From assembly GCA_024400425.1 (NCBI GenBank), contig JAKSMV010000004.1, forward strand, positions 62,001 through 126,000: DNA of 64,000 nt, read 5' to 3'. Origin of the DNA: Bacteroidales bacterium (lineage in GTDB: Bacteria > Bacteroidota > Bacteroidia > Bacteroidales > F082). The position numbers and the translations under genes were made by a program. The notes under the pieces were generated by a model. That model worked only from the letters and a program-made list of their open reading frames with translations, did no database searches and was not told where the DNA came from. Positions 1 through 8,795 of this stretch are shown piece by piece (the first letter of the stretch is position 1; each line of letters opens with the position of its first letter).

Positions 1-1
1 C

Positions 2-220
2 AACAACGGAGCAATGACGCTGCAACTTGACGGATTTGAGGGTGAAAACCAAATTATGGTATATGACATGGCAGGGATGCGCGTCGATAAGTTCAGCATC
101 ACAGCAACCAGTTGTTGCCGCTACGACTATCAATTGCCCCGAGATTCCAGCGGACTCTATCTATTTGTCATCAACAACAAGGGCAAAACCGCCACGCAAA
201 AAGTCCGCATAACACAATAA
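2..220 (+). CDS. C-terminal end of a type IX secretion cargo protein (partial)
   Basis: The reading frame is open from the window edge, so the true start lies upstream. The visible 73 residues form a T9SS type A sorting tail. A short beta-rich module contains VYDMAG, a GLYLFVIN segment and a final KVRITQ. Such tails direct the protein through the outer membrane and are then removed. The passenger domain is not visible, so no function can be given. An internal ATG at position 14 is not a credible start because the family fold begins before it. Confidence 0.8.
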   Translation, partial: NNGAMTLQLDGFEGENQIMVYDMAGMRVDKFSITATSCCRYDYQLPRDSSGLYLFVINNKGKTATQKVRITQ

Positions 221-287
221 TCACATCGTAAATTTGTTTTAACTAGAAAAAATAACAAGAAATTGACGAAGCAATCAAAAAAGTCAA

Positions 288-295
288 TAAATTTG
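288..295 (+). promoter_or_regulatory. Bacteroidota -7 box (TAAATTTG) upstream of the lipoprotein gene
   Basis: TAAATTTG matches the TAnnTTTG consensus and lies 46 bases before the ATG at 342. A second TAAATTTG occurs at 229-236 in the same 121-base gap, so either or both could be used. The -33 element is not clear. Confidence 0.45.
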
Positions 296-341
296 CCCAC
301 TCAATCGTTTAACACGAAAAAAGGCCTAAAATAGCACGACA

Positions 342-1232
342 ATGAAAAGACACCTTTTTCTTTCACTTCTCACCATTGCGTTGGCAGTCTGCTTCAGTTC
401 ATGTCTGAAAGACGAAAAGGACAGCAGCACCATCATTTACAGCTCGCAACAAATTCCGAACATCAACAAGTTCATGCCCAGCCACCTTCTTGAAATGATG
501 GGCGGTTCTCGGATTCATTATGGTGACGAGCCACCACGCTTTTCAGGTCACTATGCAATTGACAGCCTCGTATATCGTCAAGTTCGCTACGAGAATGAGT
601 CACTTCCGCAGCACACTTATAATGTAGGCAACTTGGTCGGTGATTTCGACTTTTATTTTTACGACCAAATAAAGAGCATCATTTCGTCAAGATATGTGAA
701 CGTCAACCCTATCATCAACCCTATTGACGGAAGCATCTATTCGCAATTTACTGCCATGTCGTACCCCGACACGACTTACCACTATTTCAAGAACTCTTTC
801 AGGCCTATTGCCACTAGTCCTGACAAACCCATTTATTTTGAAGGCGACAATTACGACAAAGATGATTTCGCCCACGCTTACATCATCGGCAGCGGCAACT
901 ATTTCACCATATTCTACTATGATGTTGCAATCCAGATTTATGACAACAACTGGCCTTATTCACGAAACGATTTTCACCGTGTTACAGCCAACATCATTTC
1001 AGGAAAGTTAACCAAGTATTCGGAGATAGTGCCTAATGCCAACGATTCGACAGTAATGGACACCGTCAGCAAATACCGCATCGACAATTTCTGCTGGGGC
1101 AAAGAAGACATGGGATACTTCAATGAAGGCACCGCTATCGATTTGCTCATTGCCAGTGGCGGCCAACCTACACCAGGTGATGTTGCCATCATTGACAACT
1201 TCGGCAAACCCATCTACCCAACAAACGACTAA
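342..1232 (+). CDS. Secreted lipoprotein of unknown function
   Basis: The 296-residue product starts with a hydrophobic signal sequence ending in the lipobox FSSC (Cys about residue 21), followed by LKDEKDSS, so it is probably lipid-anchored in the envelope. The rest is soluble, with many Tyr, Asp and Asn residues. I recognise no named domain. It is the first gene of a plus-strand run with a barrel protein (32 bases downstream) and a C25 peptidase. This suggests an outer-membrane or surface role, but that is inference from position only. Confidence 0.75.
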   Translation: MKRHLFLSLLTIALAVCFSSCLKDEKDSSTIIYSSQQIPNINKFMPSHLLEMMGGSRIHYGDEPPRFSGHYAIDSLVYRQVRYENESLPQHTYNVGNLVGDFDFYFYDQIKSIISSRYVNVNPIINPIDGSIYSQFTAMSYPDTTYHYFKNSFRPIATSPDKPIYFEGDNYDKDDFAHAYIIGSGNYFTIFYYDVAIQIYDNNWPYSRNDFHRVTANIISGKLTKYSEIVPNANDSTVMDTVSKYRIDNFCWGKEDMGYFNEGTAIDLLIASGGQPTPGDVAIIDNFGKPIYPTND

Positions 1233-1264
1233 TTTTCCAGCGACAATCTAATTCACCATTCACA

Positions 1265-2152
1265 ATGAAAAAGACGAACCTCATCATAATGCTCATGGCC
1301 TTGTGCATGATCAGCATATCAGCTACGGCACAAACCAAGAAGCAATACAGCAAGCCGATTCAACCAGCCTACTCGCCCAATGCCTCGAACGATGCCAAAT
1401 ACAACATCGGCATTACAGGTGGCGGCACTTTCACCAATTGGATTCACTTAGGAGGAAGTGGAACCACCTTCAACCATCCCATTCCTCAAAACTTGGGAAT
1501 CATTGGTGGCCTCACCTTCGAAAAGGTTCTGAACAAACATAGTTCCTTTGGCGTCGAAGCCCTCTTCGCCATGCGCAACGTACAACTCTCGCACACTGTC
1601 TTGGACCTTCCTGTTGCCATCGACCAGTCAAACGACATCACGAAGATCTTTTCGGCAAACTACAATGAGATTGCCATCCAAGCCCCCTATTCCTACTACT
1701 TCAACAACACTCCAGGTGCTACCTTCAGACCATACGTCTTTGCTGCACCACGCATCACCGTCCCGCTTTCGGGAGAAATGCGTTGGGAGAAGCAATACAT
1801 GATGAACGACTCCTTGCTTCGCACGCAATACGACACCGTTGCCATGAGCAAGCAGAACTTCCAGATTTTCAACGTAGGTGTAGTTCTCGGTGCCGGCGTG
1901 ATGATGCGCATCAACCTGAGCAGCTACTATTTCCTCGTCAAGCTTGACGCTTCATACCATATCGGGCTCATCAACACACACACACAACTTGAAATGGATG
2001 ACGAAATCGACAACGTCGTCGGTTCAAGCTACATCGAACCCAAACTGCTCGAAAAGCGTTTCAGCACCGATGCGAACATAAAGCTTTCTATCTTCTTCCC
2101 TCTCAAGAAACAGCTCAAAGGCGCTTGCATGAATTGGGGAGAATATGATTAA
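1265..2152 (+). CDS. Outer-membrane beta-barrel protein (PorT-like fold)
   Basis: The 295-residue protein has a signal peptide ending near ATAQ (residues 1-23). It continues with alternating hydrophobic/polar segments typical of small Bacteroidota barrels (NIGITGGGTFTNW, GIIGGLTFEKV, SFGVEALFAMRN, FNVGVVLGAGVMMRI, and a final NIKLSIFFPL strand). Such barrels are usually annotated as outer membrane beta-barrel or PorT family. The gene follows the lipoprotein by 32 bases and is probably co-transcribed with it. The specific function is unknown. Confidence 0.7.
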   Translation: MKKTNLIIMLMALCMISISATAQTKKQYSKPIQPAYSPNASNDAKYNIGITGGGTFTNWIHLGGSGTTFNHPIPQNLGIIGGLTFEKVLNKHSSFGVEALFAMRNVQLSHTVLDLPVAIDQSNDITKIFSANYNEIAIQAPYSYYFNNTPGATFRPYVFAAPRITVPLSGEMRWEKQYMMNDSLLRTQYDTVAMSKQNFQIFNVGVVLGAGVMMRINLSSYYFLVKLDASYHIGLINTHTQLEMDDEIDNVVGSSYIEPKLLEKRFSTDANIKLSIFFPLKKQLKGACMNWGEYD

Positions 2153-2155
2153 TTG

Positions 2156-2183
2156 AGAATTAAGAATTAAGAATTAAGAATTA
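2156..2183 (+). repeat. Heptanucleotide tandem repeat (AGAATTA)x4
   Basis: Four perfect copies of AGAATTA run head to tail directly after the stop codon of the barrel gene. They are intergenic, lie just before a hairpin, and do not encode anything. Confidence 0.85.
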
Positions 2184-2207
2184 GCGGGTAATGGTTTATT
2201 ATCCGCT
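2183..2207 (+). terminator. Hairpin, possible weak terminator
   Basis: AGCGGGTAAT (2183-2192) pairs with ATTATCCGCT (2198-2207) over 10 bp including one G-T pair, with a 5-base loop, and is followed by an A/T-rich run containing TTTT. It would separate the barrel gene from the C25 peptidase gene, but the T tract is short, so read-through is likely. Confidence 0.4.
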
Positions 2208-2269
2208 ATTTTCAATAAAAGCAATAGGACAAATAAATCAACAAAATAACAAATCAAACAATTACAACA

Positions 2270-5200
2270 ATGAGAAAAGAATTACTCAGAATCATCGCCA
2301 TTGTGCTTGTCGTCTTTTCGGCAAACATGGCCATGGCTCAGACCTACACCTATCCCGCCAAGGGCAAGGATGGCTTCACCCTTACCCAAAAGCGCATGGA
2401 TGGCGTAAGCATCAATTACAACATGAGCCAATTCACACTCAATTCGCTCAACTACCGTGGTGAGGAAATGTCGGAAATCAGCATGAACGCCATCCCCCTG
2501 CCCAATGTTGCGGGATGTCCTAACCTCCCTGCCGACAGCCGCTTGATGGCTATTCCACAAGGTGCCAAAGCCACATTGGAAGTCGTCAGCTGCGAGACGC
2601 AAATCATCGAAGGTGTCAACATCGCTCCTGCTCTGCGCATTCAAGCCGAGTCTGAGGAACCTGACATGAACTATGTAAAGGACATGAAAGTGTATGCCAA
2701 AGACGCTTTCTATCCAGAAAATCCATTCGTCATCGGTTCGTCCTACATCCGCGGTGTCGATGCTGCCACTGTTGCAGTCACCCCTTTCCAGTACAACCCT
2801 GTCACCAAGCAACTGAAGGTCTATACCAACGTGAAACTCGAAGTGAAGTTTGAAGGCGGCAATGGTCATTTTGGCGATAATCGCTTGCGTTCACCTTATT
2901 GGGACAACATTTTGGCCACAGAGCTCATCAACTACGACCAACTTCCAGTCATCGACTATGCAGCCCGTATGCAACAATGGCTCCGCGATGGCGAAGAAGG
3001 TGCCGAATACATCATCGTCACCCCTAACAACGACGCTTGGGCCGAATATGCCAACCAACTGAAGGACTACCGCACCCGTCAGGGCATCATCACCAAGGTA
3101 TATCGTCTCGACGAAATGCCAGCCAATAGCATCAACGAGCTTAAGGAATGGTTCCACAATGCCTACAGCTCCTGGGAAATTGCTCCTGTAGCTGTTTGCC
3201 TCCTTGGCGACCACGGCACCAACATGGCCCAATACATCCCTGCCGAAACCGTACCACACCCATACGAAGGCACATGTATCACTGACAACAGATATGCAGA
3301 CGTCAATGGCGACAATTTGCCCGACATGGTTTTCTCACGTCTGATTGCCCAAAGCGCTTCAGAATTGCCAGTGTTCGTTGGCAAACAGATCGAATACGAA
3401 TATACCAACGTCAACATGGACCCAAGTTTCTATGAACGTCCTATCACCGCATTGGGATGGCAAACCGAGCGTTGGTTCCAGCTCTGCTCCGAAGTGTTCG
3501 GTGGTTACATGCGTTCCAAAGGCTACAATACCAACCGCATCAACTGCATTTACGATGGCACACCTGGCACCATTTGGTCGTCAGCCCAAAACACCAACAG
3601 CGTGGTCAACTATTTTGGTCCTGCCGGACAAGGCTATATTCCACAAGCACCTAATGAACTTGGCGATTGGAACAATGGTTCACCTGAAATGGTCGTCAAT
3701 GCCGTCAACGAAGGCACTTTCTGGCTGCAACACCGCGACCACGGTCTGGAGACAGGTTGGGGCGAACCCGCCGTGCGTAACAATCACGTTGCCCAATGCA
3801 ACAATGTCAACAAGTTGCCTTTTGTCATGTCAATCAACTGCTTGACAGGCAAGTTCAACTACAGTTCCGATTGCTTCGCCGAAGCATGGATGCGCCGCAC
3901 CTATAACGGTCAAAATGCCGGTGCCGTTGGTGTGCTTTGCCCAACTGAAACTTCTTACTCCTTCGTAAACGACGCTTTCGTTTGGGGAGTTTACGACCTT
4001 TTCGACAGCGAATTCATGCCGGACTATGGCCCATACGCCGACAAGTCAAACAACTGGATGCCTGCTTTCGGCAATGTTGCCGGCAAGTATTTCCTCTACC
4101 AAAGTTCATGGCCTTATAATTCGCAAGACAAGGACATCACCTACACCATGTTCACTGCCCACTGCGATGCTTTCTTGCGCATCTACACACAAGTTCCTCA
4201 GACCATGGACGTTTCGCACCAAGAAGTTGTCATAGCTGGCTTAGGTGAGATGACCGTATCCGCTCCAGAAGGCTGCATCATCAGCCTCGTCACCGAAAAT
4301 GCTGAAGGCGGTTGGAACATCCTGGCTGTTGAAGAAGCCACTGGCGACCAACAGACCATCCAATTCGAAGCACAGGTTCCTCCTACCATCATCAACCTCG
4401 TCATCACGGGCCAGAACTATCTCCGCTACGAAGACGAAATCACCGTTGTCCCTGCTGATGGTCCTTATATCGTTTTCAGCGACAAAGTCATCCACGATGA
4501 AGACGGCAACGGCCAACTCGATTTTGGCGAAGCCATCAACCTCGACGTCACTCTGAAGAACGTTGGTAGCGATCCAATGGACGATTTCAGCGCAGTCTTG
4601 GAAACCGAATCAGAATACATCAACATCACCAATGGAACTGCCAACTACAACAGCATCTCACCTAACGAAACACAAACCATCGAGAATGCCTTCAGTTTCA
4701 CCGTCGCCGACAATGTTCCCGACAATACGAGCAACGCTTTCACTATCACCGTCAACAATGGTGATGAAAACTACGTCAGTCGCATCTCAATGAAAGCATT
4801 CGCTCCTGTCTTCAAGATTGGCAACATGACCATCCACGAAACCAACGGAAACGGCAATGGTCGCCTCGATGCCGGAGAAGATGCAGAACTCACCTTCAGT
4901 TTCGAAAACAAGGGACACAGCAATGCTATCAACGGCTTGACTTCCTTGAACTTACTGTCACCTTATATCGACATTGAGGAAAACGAAGTTCCCTTCGAGG
5001 TCCTCGCCGCTGGGCAGACTCTCAGCGTCACCTACTCGATTCACATAAGCGACGAAACCCCAATAGGTTACATCTGCAACGCCACTTTAGATGTTGAAGC
5101 CGGACAATATAATTCTACGCAAGACTTCGTCGTGAAGGTGGGAGTTATTGTCGAAGACTTCGAAAGTGGCGAACTTGGCGAAGGCTGGGTCAACAACGGC

Positions 5201-6862
5201 AACAACTCTTGGTATTTCGTCAATGAAGATCCATACGAAGGCCAATACTGCCTGCGTTCTGGTGCTATCGGTGGCAATGGTTCCATCAATCTGAGTCTGA
5301 CCCACGAAGCTGGTGCTAACGACACCATTGCCTTCTACTATAAGGTGTCGAGCGAAGCCAATTACGACAAGATGTATTTCTACATCGACGGCCAAGAGAA
5401 AGACAACTGGTCGGGCGAAGTGGCATGGACAAGAGCCGCCTACCCAGTCAGCCAAGGCACCCACACCTACAAATGGACCTACAAAAAGGACATTAGCGTT
5501 TCAGGTGGCCAAGATTGCTGCTGGATTGACTTTGTTTCACTGCCTGCTGCCCGTGTAATGGCTGGCACTGCTGGTAAAGATGTCACCGTCTGCGAAGGCA
5601 ACGATGCCCAAATCATCGGCTATGCCGCCAACTACGACAACCTGCTGTGGACTTCAGCAGGCGACGGCACTTTCAACGACGCCACCATTGAAACACCAAT
5701 CTACACACCTGGAACCAACGACATTGCCAATGGCAGCGTCGTCCTCACCATCACCATCAACGGCAACGGCGAGACCATCACCGATGACATGACCGTAAGC
5801 TTCTATGAGGGTGTCGAAATTGAAGACGCACTCGTTGACTATTATTATTGCGCCGTCAGCAAGCCGCAAGAAATTGGCGTTACAATCAGCGGCGACTACG
5901 CTTCATTCGTTTGGAGCACTTCAGGCGACGGAACATTTGAAAATGCTACCGAACTTATGACGACCTACACACCTGGTCCTCAAGACATTGAAAACGGCGT
6001 CACATTGACCGCCACCGCACAATCCGAAGGCTGTGGTCCAAAAGACTTCATCTATCCTTTTGAGATGAATCCAATGCCTGAACTGACTTTAAATGGCGAA
6101 TCCATTGAGATTTGCGAAGGCGAAAATGCCATCATGAACTTTAACATGACAGGCTCAGCCGGAACATGGGGCGCACAACCAGAATTCAGTTTAACGTTAA
6201 ACGGAACAACGTATGATGCGCATTCAGGAGCCAACACTCTTGACCTTGGAGTACTCGAAGCAGGCACGCATGAATTCAATATCAGCTGGGTCTCCAACAT
6301 TTACTGCACCACCGATTACGAAGCCGGAGAACGCACTTTCACCGTCAATGTCATCAACAGCAACCACCTAAGCATTGAAGGCGAAACCGAACTTGATGCC
6401 AACATCACACGCACTTCGACCTACACCGTAACAGATGACATCATGGTCAACTGGAATATCGAACCTGCCGAAGCCGGCACTTTGACACCTTCGAACAACG
6501 GCAATGGCGTCACAGTTACATGGGCAGAACAATTCAAGGGTGAAGTCATCCTCACTGCAACACCTACCATGTGCGAAGTGGGAGGCACCCAATTCCATGT
6601 CAACGTGAAGAACAGTTCCGACGTGAACGAGAACAGCATCGTTGCCAATATCTTCCCTAACCCGACTAACGGCAACATCACCATCCAAGCAGCACAAATG
6701 CAACGCATCACTGTGGTGAATGCTCTCGGTCAAGTCATGCTCGACAACGAAGTGGATAGCGACAGCGAGACACTGGACATGTCGCAATTCGGCACCGGCG
6801 TTTATGTCGTCCGCATTGTCACCAGCAATGGTACAATCTTGAAGAACGTCAACGTCATGTAA
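2270..6862 (+). CDS. Gingipain-like C25 family cysteine peptidase with T9SS sorting tail
   Basis: This 1530-residue protein has a signal peptide (to AMAQ, about residue 24), a C25-type propeptide region (about 25-230), and a caspase-like C25 catalytic domain (about 240-620). The catalytic His is H491 in RDHGLETGWG and the catalytic Cys is C524 in SINCLTGKF. The 33-residue spacing equals that of H211 and C244 recalled for Porphyromonas RgpB. After it come CARDB/Ig-like and PKD-like modules with two TSAGDGTF/STSGDGTF repeats (about 1115-1270). The protein ends with a T9SS tail (IFPNPTNGN to NVNVM, about 1460-1530). It is probably exported, surface-attached and self-processed. Arg or Lys specificity cannot be read from sequence. 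Many bacterial C25 members act in T9SS maturation (PorU-like), but the length and multiple Ig modules fit a cargo protease better. Confidence 0.88.
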   Translation: MRKELLRIIAIVLVVFSANMAMAQTYTYPAKGKDGFTLTQKRMDGVSINYNMSQFTLNSLNYRGEEMSEISMNAIPLPNVAGCPNLPADSRLMAIPQGAKATLEVVSCETQIIEGVNIAPALRIQAESEEPDMNYVKDMKVYAKDAFYPENPFVIGSSYIRGVDAATVAVTPFQYNPVTKQLKVYTNVKLEVKFEGGNGHFGDNRLRSPYWDNILATELINYDQLPVIDYAARMQQWLRDGEEGAEYIIVTPNNDAWAEYANQLKDYRTRQGIITKVYRLDEMPANSINELKEWFHNAYSSWEIAPVAVCLLGDHGTNMAQYIPAETVPHPYEGTCITDNRYADVNGDNLPDMVFSRLIAQSASELPVFVGKQIEYEYTNVNMDPSFYERPITALGWQTERWFQLCSEVFGGYMRSKGYNTNRINCIYDGTPGTIWSSAQNTNSVVNYFGPAGQGYIPQAPNELGDWNNGSPEMVVNAVNEGTFWLQHRDHGLETGWGEPAVRNNHVAQCNNVNKLPFVMSINCLTGKFNYSSDCFAEAWMRRTYNGQNAGAVGVLCPTETSYSFVNDAFVWGVYDLFDSEFMPDYGPYADKSNNWMPAFGNVAGKYFLYQSSWPYNSQDKDITYTMFTAHCDAFLRIYTQVPQTMDVSHQEVVIAGLGEMTVSAPEGCIISLVTENAEGGWNILAVEEATGDQQTIQFEAQVPPTIINLVITGQNYLRYEDEITVVPADGPYIVFSDKVIHDEDGNGQLDFGEAINLDVTLKNVGSDPMDDFSAVLETESEYINITNGTANYNSISPNETQTIENAFSFTVADNVPDNTSNAFTITVNNGDENYVSRISMKAFAPVFKIGNMTIHETNGNGNGRLDAGEDAELTFSFENKGHSNAINGLTSLNLLSPYIDIEENEVPFEVLAAGQTLSVTYSIHISDETPIGYICNATLDVEAGQYNSTQDFVVKVGVIVEDFESGELGEGWVNNGNNSWYFVNEDPYEGQYCLRSGAIGGNGSINLSLTHEAGANDTIAFYYKVSSEANYDKMYFYIDGQEKDNWSGEVAWTRAAYPVSQGTHTYKWTYKKDISVSGGQDCCWIDFVSLPAARVMAGTAGKDVTVCEGNDAQIIGYAANYDNLLWTSAGDGTFNDATIETPIYTPGTNDIANGSVVLTITINGNGETITDDMTVSFYEGVEIEDALVDYYYCAVSKPQEIGVTISGDYASFVWSTSGDGTFENATELMTTYTPGPQDIENGVTLTATAQSEGCGPKDFIYPFEMNPMPELTLNGESIEICEGENAIMNFNMTGSAGTWGAQPEFSLTLNGTTYDAHSGANTLDLGVLEAGTHEFNISWVSNIYCTTDYEAGERTFTVNVINSNHLSIEGETELDANITRTSTYTVTDDIMVNWNIEPAEAGTLTPSNNGNGVTVTWAEQFKGEVILTATPTMCEVGGTQFHVNVKNSSDVNENSIVANIFPNPTNGNITIQAAQMQRITVVNALGQVMLDNEVDSDSETLDMSQFGTGVYVVRIVTSNGTILKNVNVM

Positions 6863-6872
6863 TAATACGTTT

Positions 6873-6938
6873 GTAGAGACGCGATGAATCGCGTCTCTTT
6901 TGACAAATTTCATAAGACGCGATGAATCGCGTCTCTAC
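6873..6938. repeat. Paired palindromic repeat (GAGACGCGAT-GA-ATCGCGTCTC units)
   Basis: Two hairpins lie head to head. The first has an 11-bp stem (6875-6885 with 6888-6898). The second has a 9-bp stem (6915-6923 with 6926-6934). The outer ends GTAGA (6873-6877) and TCTAC (6934-6938) are also complementary, so the whole 66 bases is one inverted doublet. It sits between two convergent genes and resembles REP/BIME-type dispersed palindromes. Confidence 0.8.
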
Positions 6939-6956
6939 AATGAAAAACAAATTCAG

Positions 6957-6984
6957 AAGGGCGATCCCAGTCGGGGTCGCCCTT
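6957..6984. terminator. Hairpin terminator between convergent genes
   Basis: AAGGGCGATCCC (6957-6968) pairs with GGGGTCGCCCTT (6973-6984), 12 bp with one G-T pair and an AGTC loop. It is followed by CCTTTA, so the U tract is weak. It ends the C25 transcript and may also act on the M28 transcript from the other side. Confidence 0.6.
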
Positions 6985-7032
6985 CCTTTACAAGATATGA
7001 AAAAATGATTTACTGTTTCTCTCCTTTACAAA

Positions 7033-8448
7033 TCATAGGAAATACGACAATGAGAATTGGCCTTCACGAAGTCGCGCATTGGGACCTTCAACGAAAAGCG
7101 GATTCAACTGATAACGCACGATTCCTTCAATTTTGAATTTCCCTAGCCGGAAGCCCAAGCACCAAGCCCAGCCATATTGGTTGAGGTTGACAGATTCGCT
7201 ACTTCTAAGAACGCGCGAATAGTAGCCACCAACTCCAACAAAAACATCGAACCCTACATTACCGGCATTCATTAACAGAAGCGCCGGTACCGTGACCGAT
7301 TCCTGATGGTAACGGCTATATTGCTCAAACGGAGCTGTAGCGCTTGGTAATTTGGCATCCTGATAGTCATATAAGGCATCAATCTCCAACGAGAACGTCT
7401 TCCCCATATTGATTTGCGAAGTCAGACCCACATTGAATGCGTAACGGGGCTTGCCCATGAAACCCGCATTAGGGAATCGCAAATTTGAGTTGTTAAGAGA
7501 AGCCATGAGGCCGAAGTCAAAGACGCGTTTCTTGTTGCTATGGATGTCGGCCACCTTGCCCGAAGGCGCGAAGTCAGGGTCGGTTGCACATTTCAGCGTC
7601 ACGTCAGACAGATAGTCAGTAACCTTATCCAAGCCTTGATAATCAATCAAATCCGCATCGTCTTCAGGTTGGTGATATGGCGACTTGATTCCCGTCGTCA
7701 CATGAAGCGTTGCCACGCCCTTCGTTGCAAAACCTTGCGTATCGGTAGCGGTCAGGATTGAATTTTCGAAATCTTTGGTTCGAATGGGAATGTCAATCTT
7801 CTCAGCTTCTCCAGAGAGCAGGCGTTTGCCATTCTTGATGGTCTTCACGCCATTCAGTCTGAGCGTCTTGCCTTTCTCAAGCCAACCTACCATGTCGATG
7901 CTCATCATCAGCTTTACTTTGCTCACGTCAAGCTGACTCGACAAATAGTCAGAGCCGAACAAGCCAATTTCTTCCGCATCGAAAGCCGCAATGATGACGC
8001 TACGTTTCAATTCATCTTGACGCGCTTTCAGGATGCGAGCCATCTCGATGATAGCCGCCGTTCCCGAAGCATTGTCATCAGCACCATTATAGACCACGTC
8101 ACCGCGCACTCCAAGATGATCATAGTGTGCACCGATGACGATGTACTCGTCCTTCAGTATAGGGTCGTTGCCCGGAATCCATGCGACCACATTCTTATAT
8201 TCATTGTCAAACTTCTTGAAAGGCTGGTAGAAACCGCCTTCATAGAATGGCTTCACTCCTATCTCCTCAAACTGTCCGACGATGTAGGCTGCTGCCTTTG
8301 CAGCATCTTCGCTTCCTGCCTGCCGGCCACGCAACGAGTCGCTAGCAAGATAATACACATGTTGGGTCAGCCTATCCTGCTGGGTTTGGGCAGAAACGCC
8401 CAAACTCAGCATGGTAAGCATCGTTACATAAACAATTCGTCTTTTCAT
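7033..8448 (-). CDS. M28 family zinc peptidase with a C-terminal barrel-like domain
   Basis: This 471-residue protein has a signal peptide (to SVSAQ, about 21). The M28 domain (about 25-300) has a complete set of co-catalytic zinc residues: H108 and D110 (GAHYDH), D124/D125 (NGADDNASG), E159 (base) and E160 (FDAEE), D185 (SIDMVGW) and H259 (SPYHQPEDD). It is probably an aminopeptidase in the periplasm or at the outer membrane. From about 306 the sequence changes to alternating strands ending in QFSLSYFL, about 165 residues, enough for an eight-strand barrel. That domain is my structural inference. The start overlaps the GntR gene by ATGA, so the two are translationally coupled in the ABC operon. 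Confidence 0.85.
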   Translation of the reverse strand: MKRRIVYVTMLTMLSLGVSAQTQQDRLTQHVYYLASDSLRGRQAGSEDAAKAAAYIVGQFEEIGVKPFYEGGFYQPFKKFDNEYKNVVAWIPGNDPILKDEYIVIGAHYDHLGVRGDVVYNGADDNASGTAAIIEMARILKARQDELKRSVIIAAFDAEEIGLFGSDYLSSQLDVSKVKLMMSIDMVGWLEKGKTLRLNGVKTIKNGKRLLSGEAEKIDIPIRTKDFENSILTATDTQGFATKGVATLHVTTGIKSPYHQPEDDADLIDYQGLDKVTDYLSDVTLKCATDPDFAPSGKVADIHSNKKRVFDFGLMASLNNSNLRFPNAGFMGKPRYAFNVGLTSQINMGKTFSLEIDALYDYQDAKLPSATAPFEQYSRYHQESVTVPALLLMNAGNVGFDVFVGVGGYYSRVLRSSESVNLNQYGWAWCLGFRLGKFKIEGIVRYQLNPLFVEGPNARLREGQFSLSYFL

Positions 8449-8792
8449 CGCATCAATCCTTCAATTTCAGTTATGGTAATGCCCAAAAGTTTCATTTTCT
8501 TGACCACTTCAGGCAATTCGTTATTCAAAAACTCATCCTTCATCTGTTTCAAGACCAATGTTTTGGCGTTATCAGCGATAAAATAGCCGATGCCACGTTT
8601 ATTGTAGATGATACCCGCAGCGGTCATGCTCTCATACGAGCGCATGATTGTGTTTGGATTCACACCGAGTTCAACGCCAAGTTCGCGCACCGAAGGAATG
8701 CGGTCTTCCGACTTCAATTCATCGTTCAAGATTCTCTCGTACATCTGCGAGCAAATCTGTAAGTATATAGGTTTGTGTGGGTTAAATTCCAT
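8445..8792 (-). CDS. GntR family transcriptional regulator, YtrA type
   Basis: The 115-residue protein has an N-terminal winged helix (about 10-77) with the GntR signature IPSVRELGVELGVNPNTIMR and a wing ending NKRGIGYF. Only a short helical tail follows, without an effector domain. That is the YtrA subfamily layout, whose members usually repress a linked ABC transporter operon. Here it is the fourth gene of such an operon, 3 bases after the second membrane subunit, and its stop overlaps the M28 start. Autoregulation through the inverted repeat at 11225-11246 is likely but inferred. Confidence 0.88.
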   Translation of the reverse strand: MEFNPHKPIYLQICSQMYERILNDELKSEDRIPSVRELGVELGVNPNTIMRSYESMTAAGIIYNKRGIGYFIADNAKTLVLKQMKDEFLNNELPEVVKKMKLLGITITEIEGLMR

Positions 8793-8795
8793 GAC

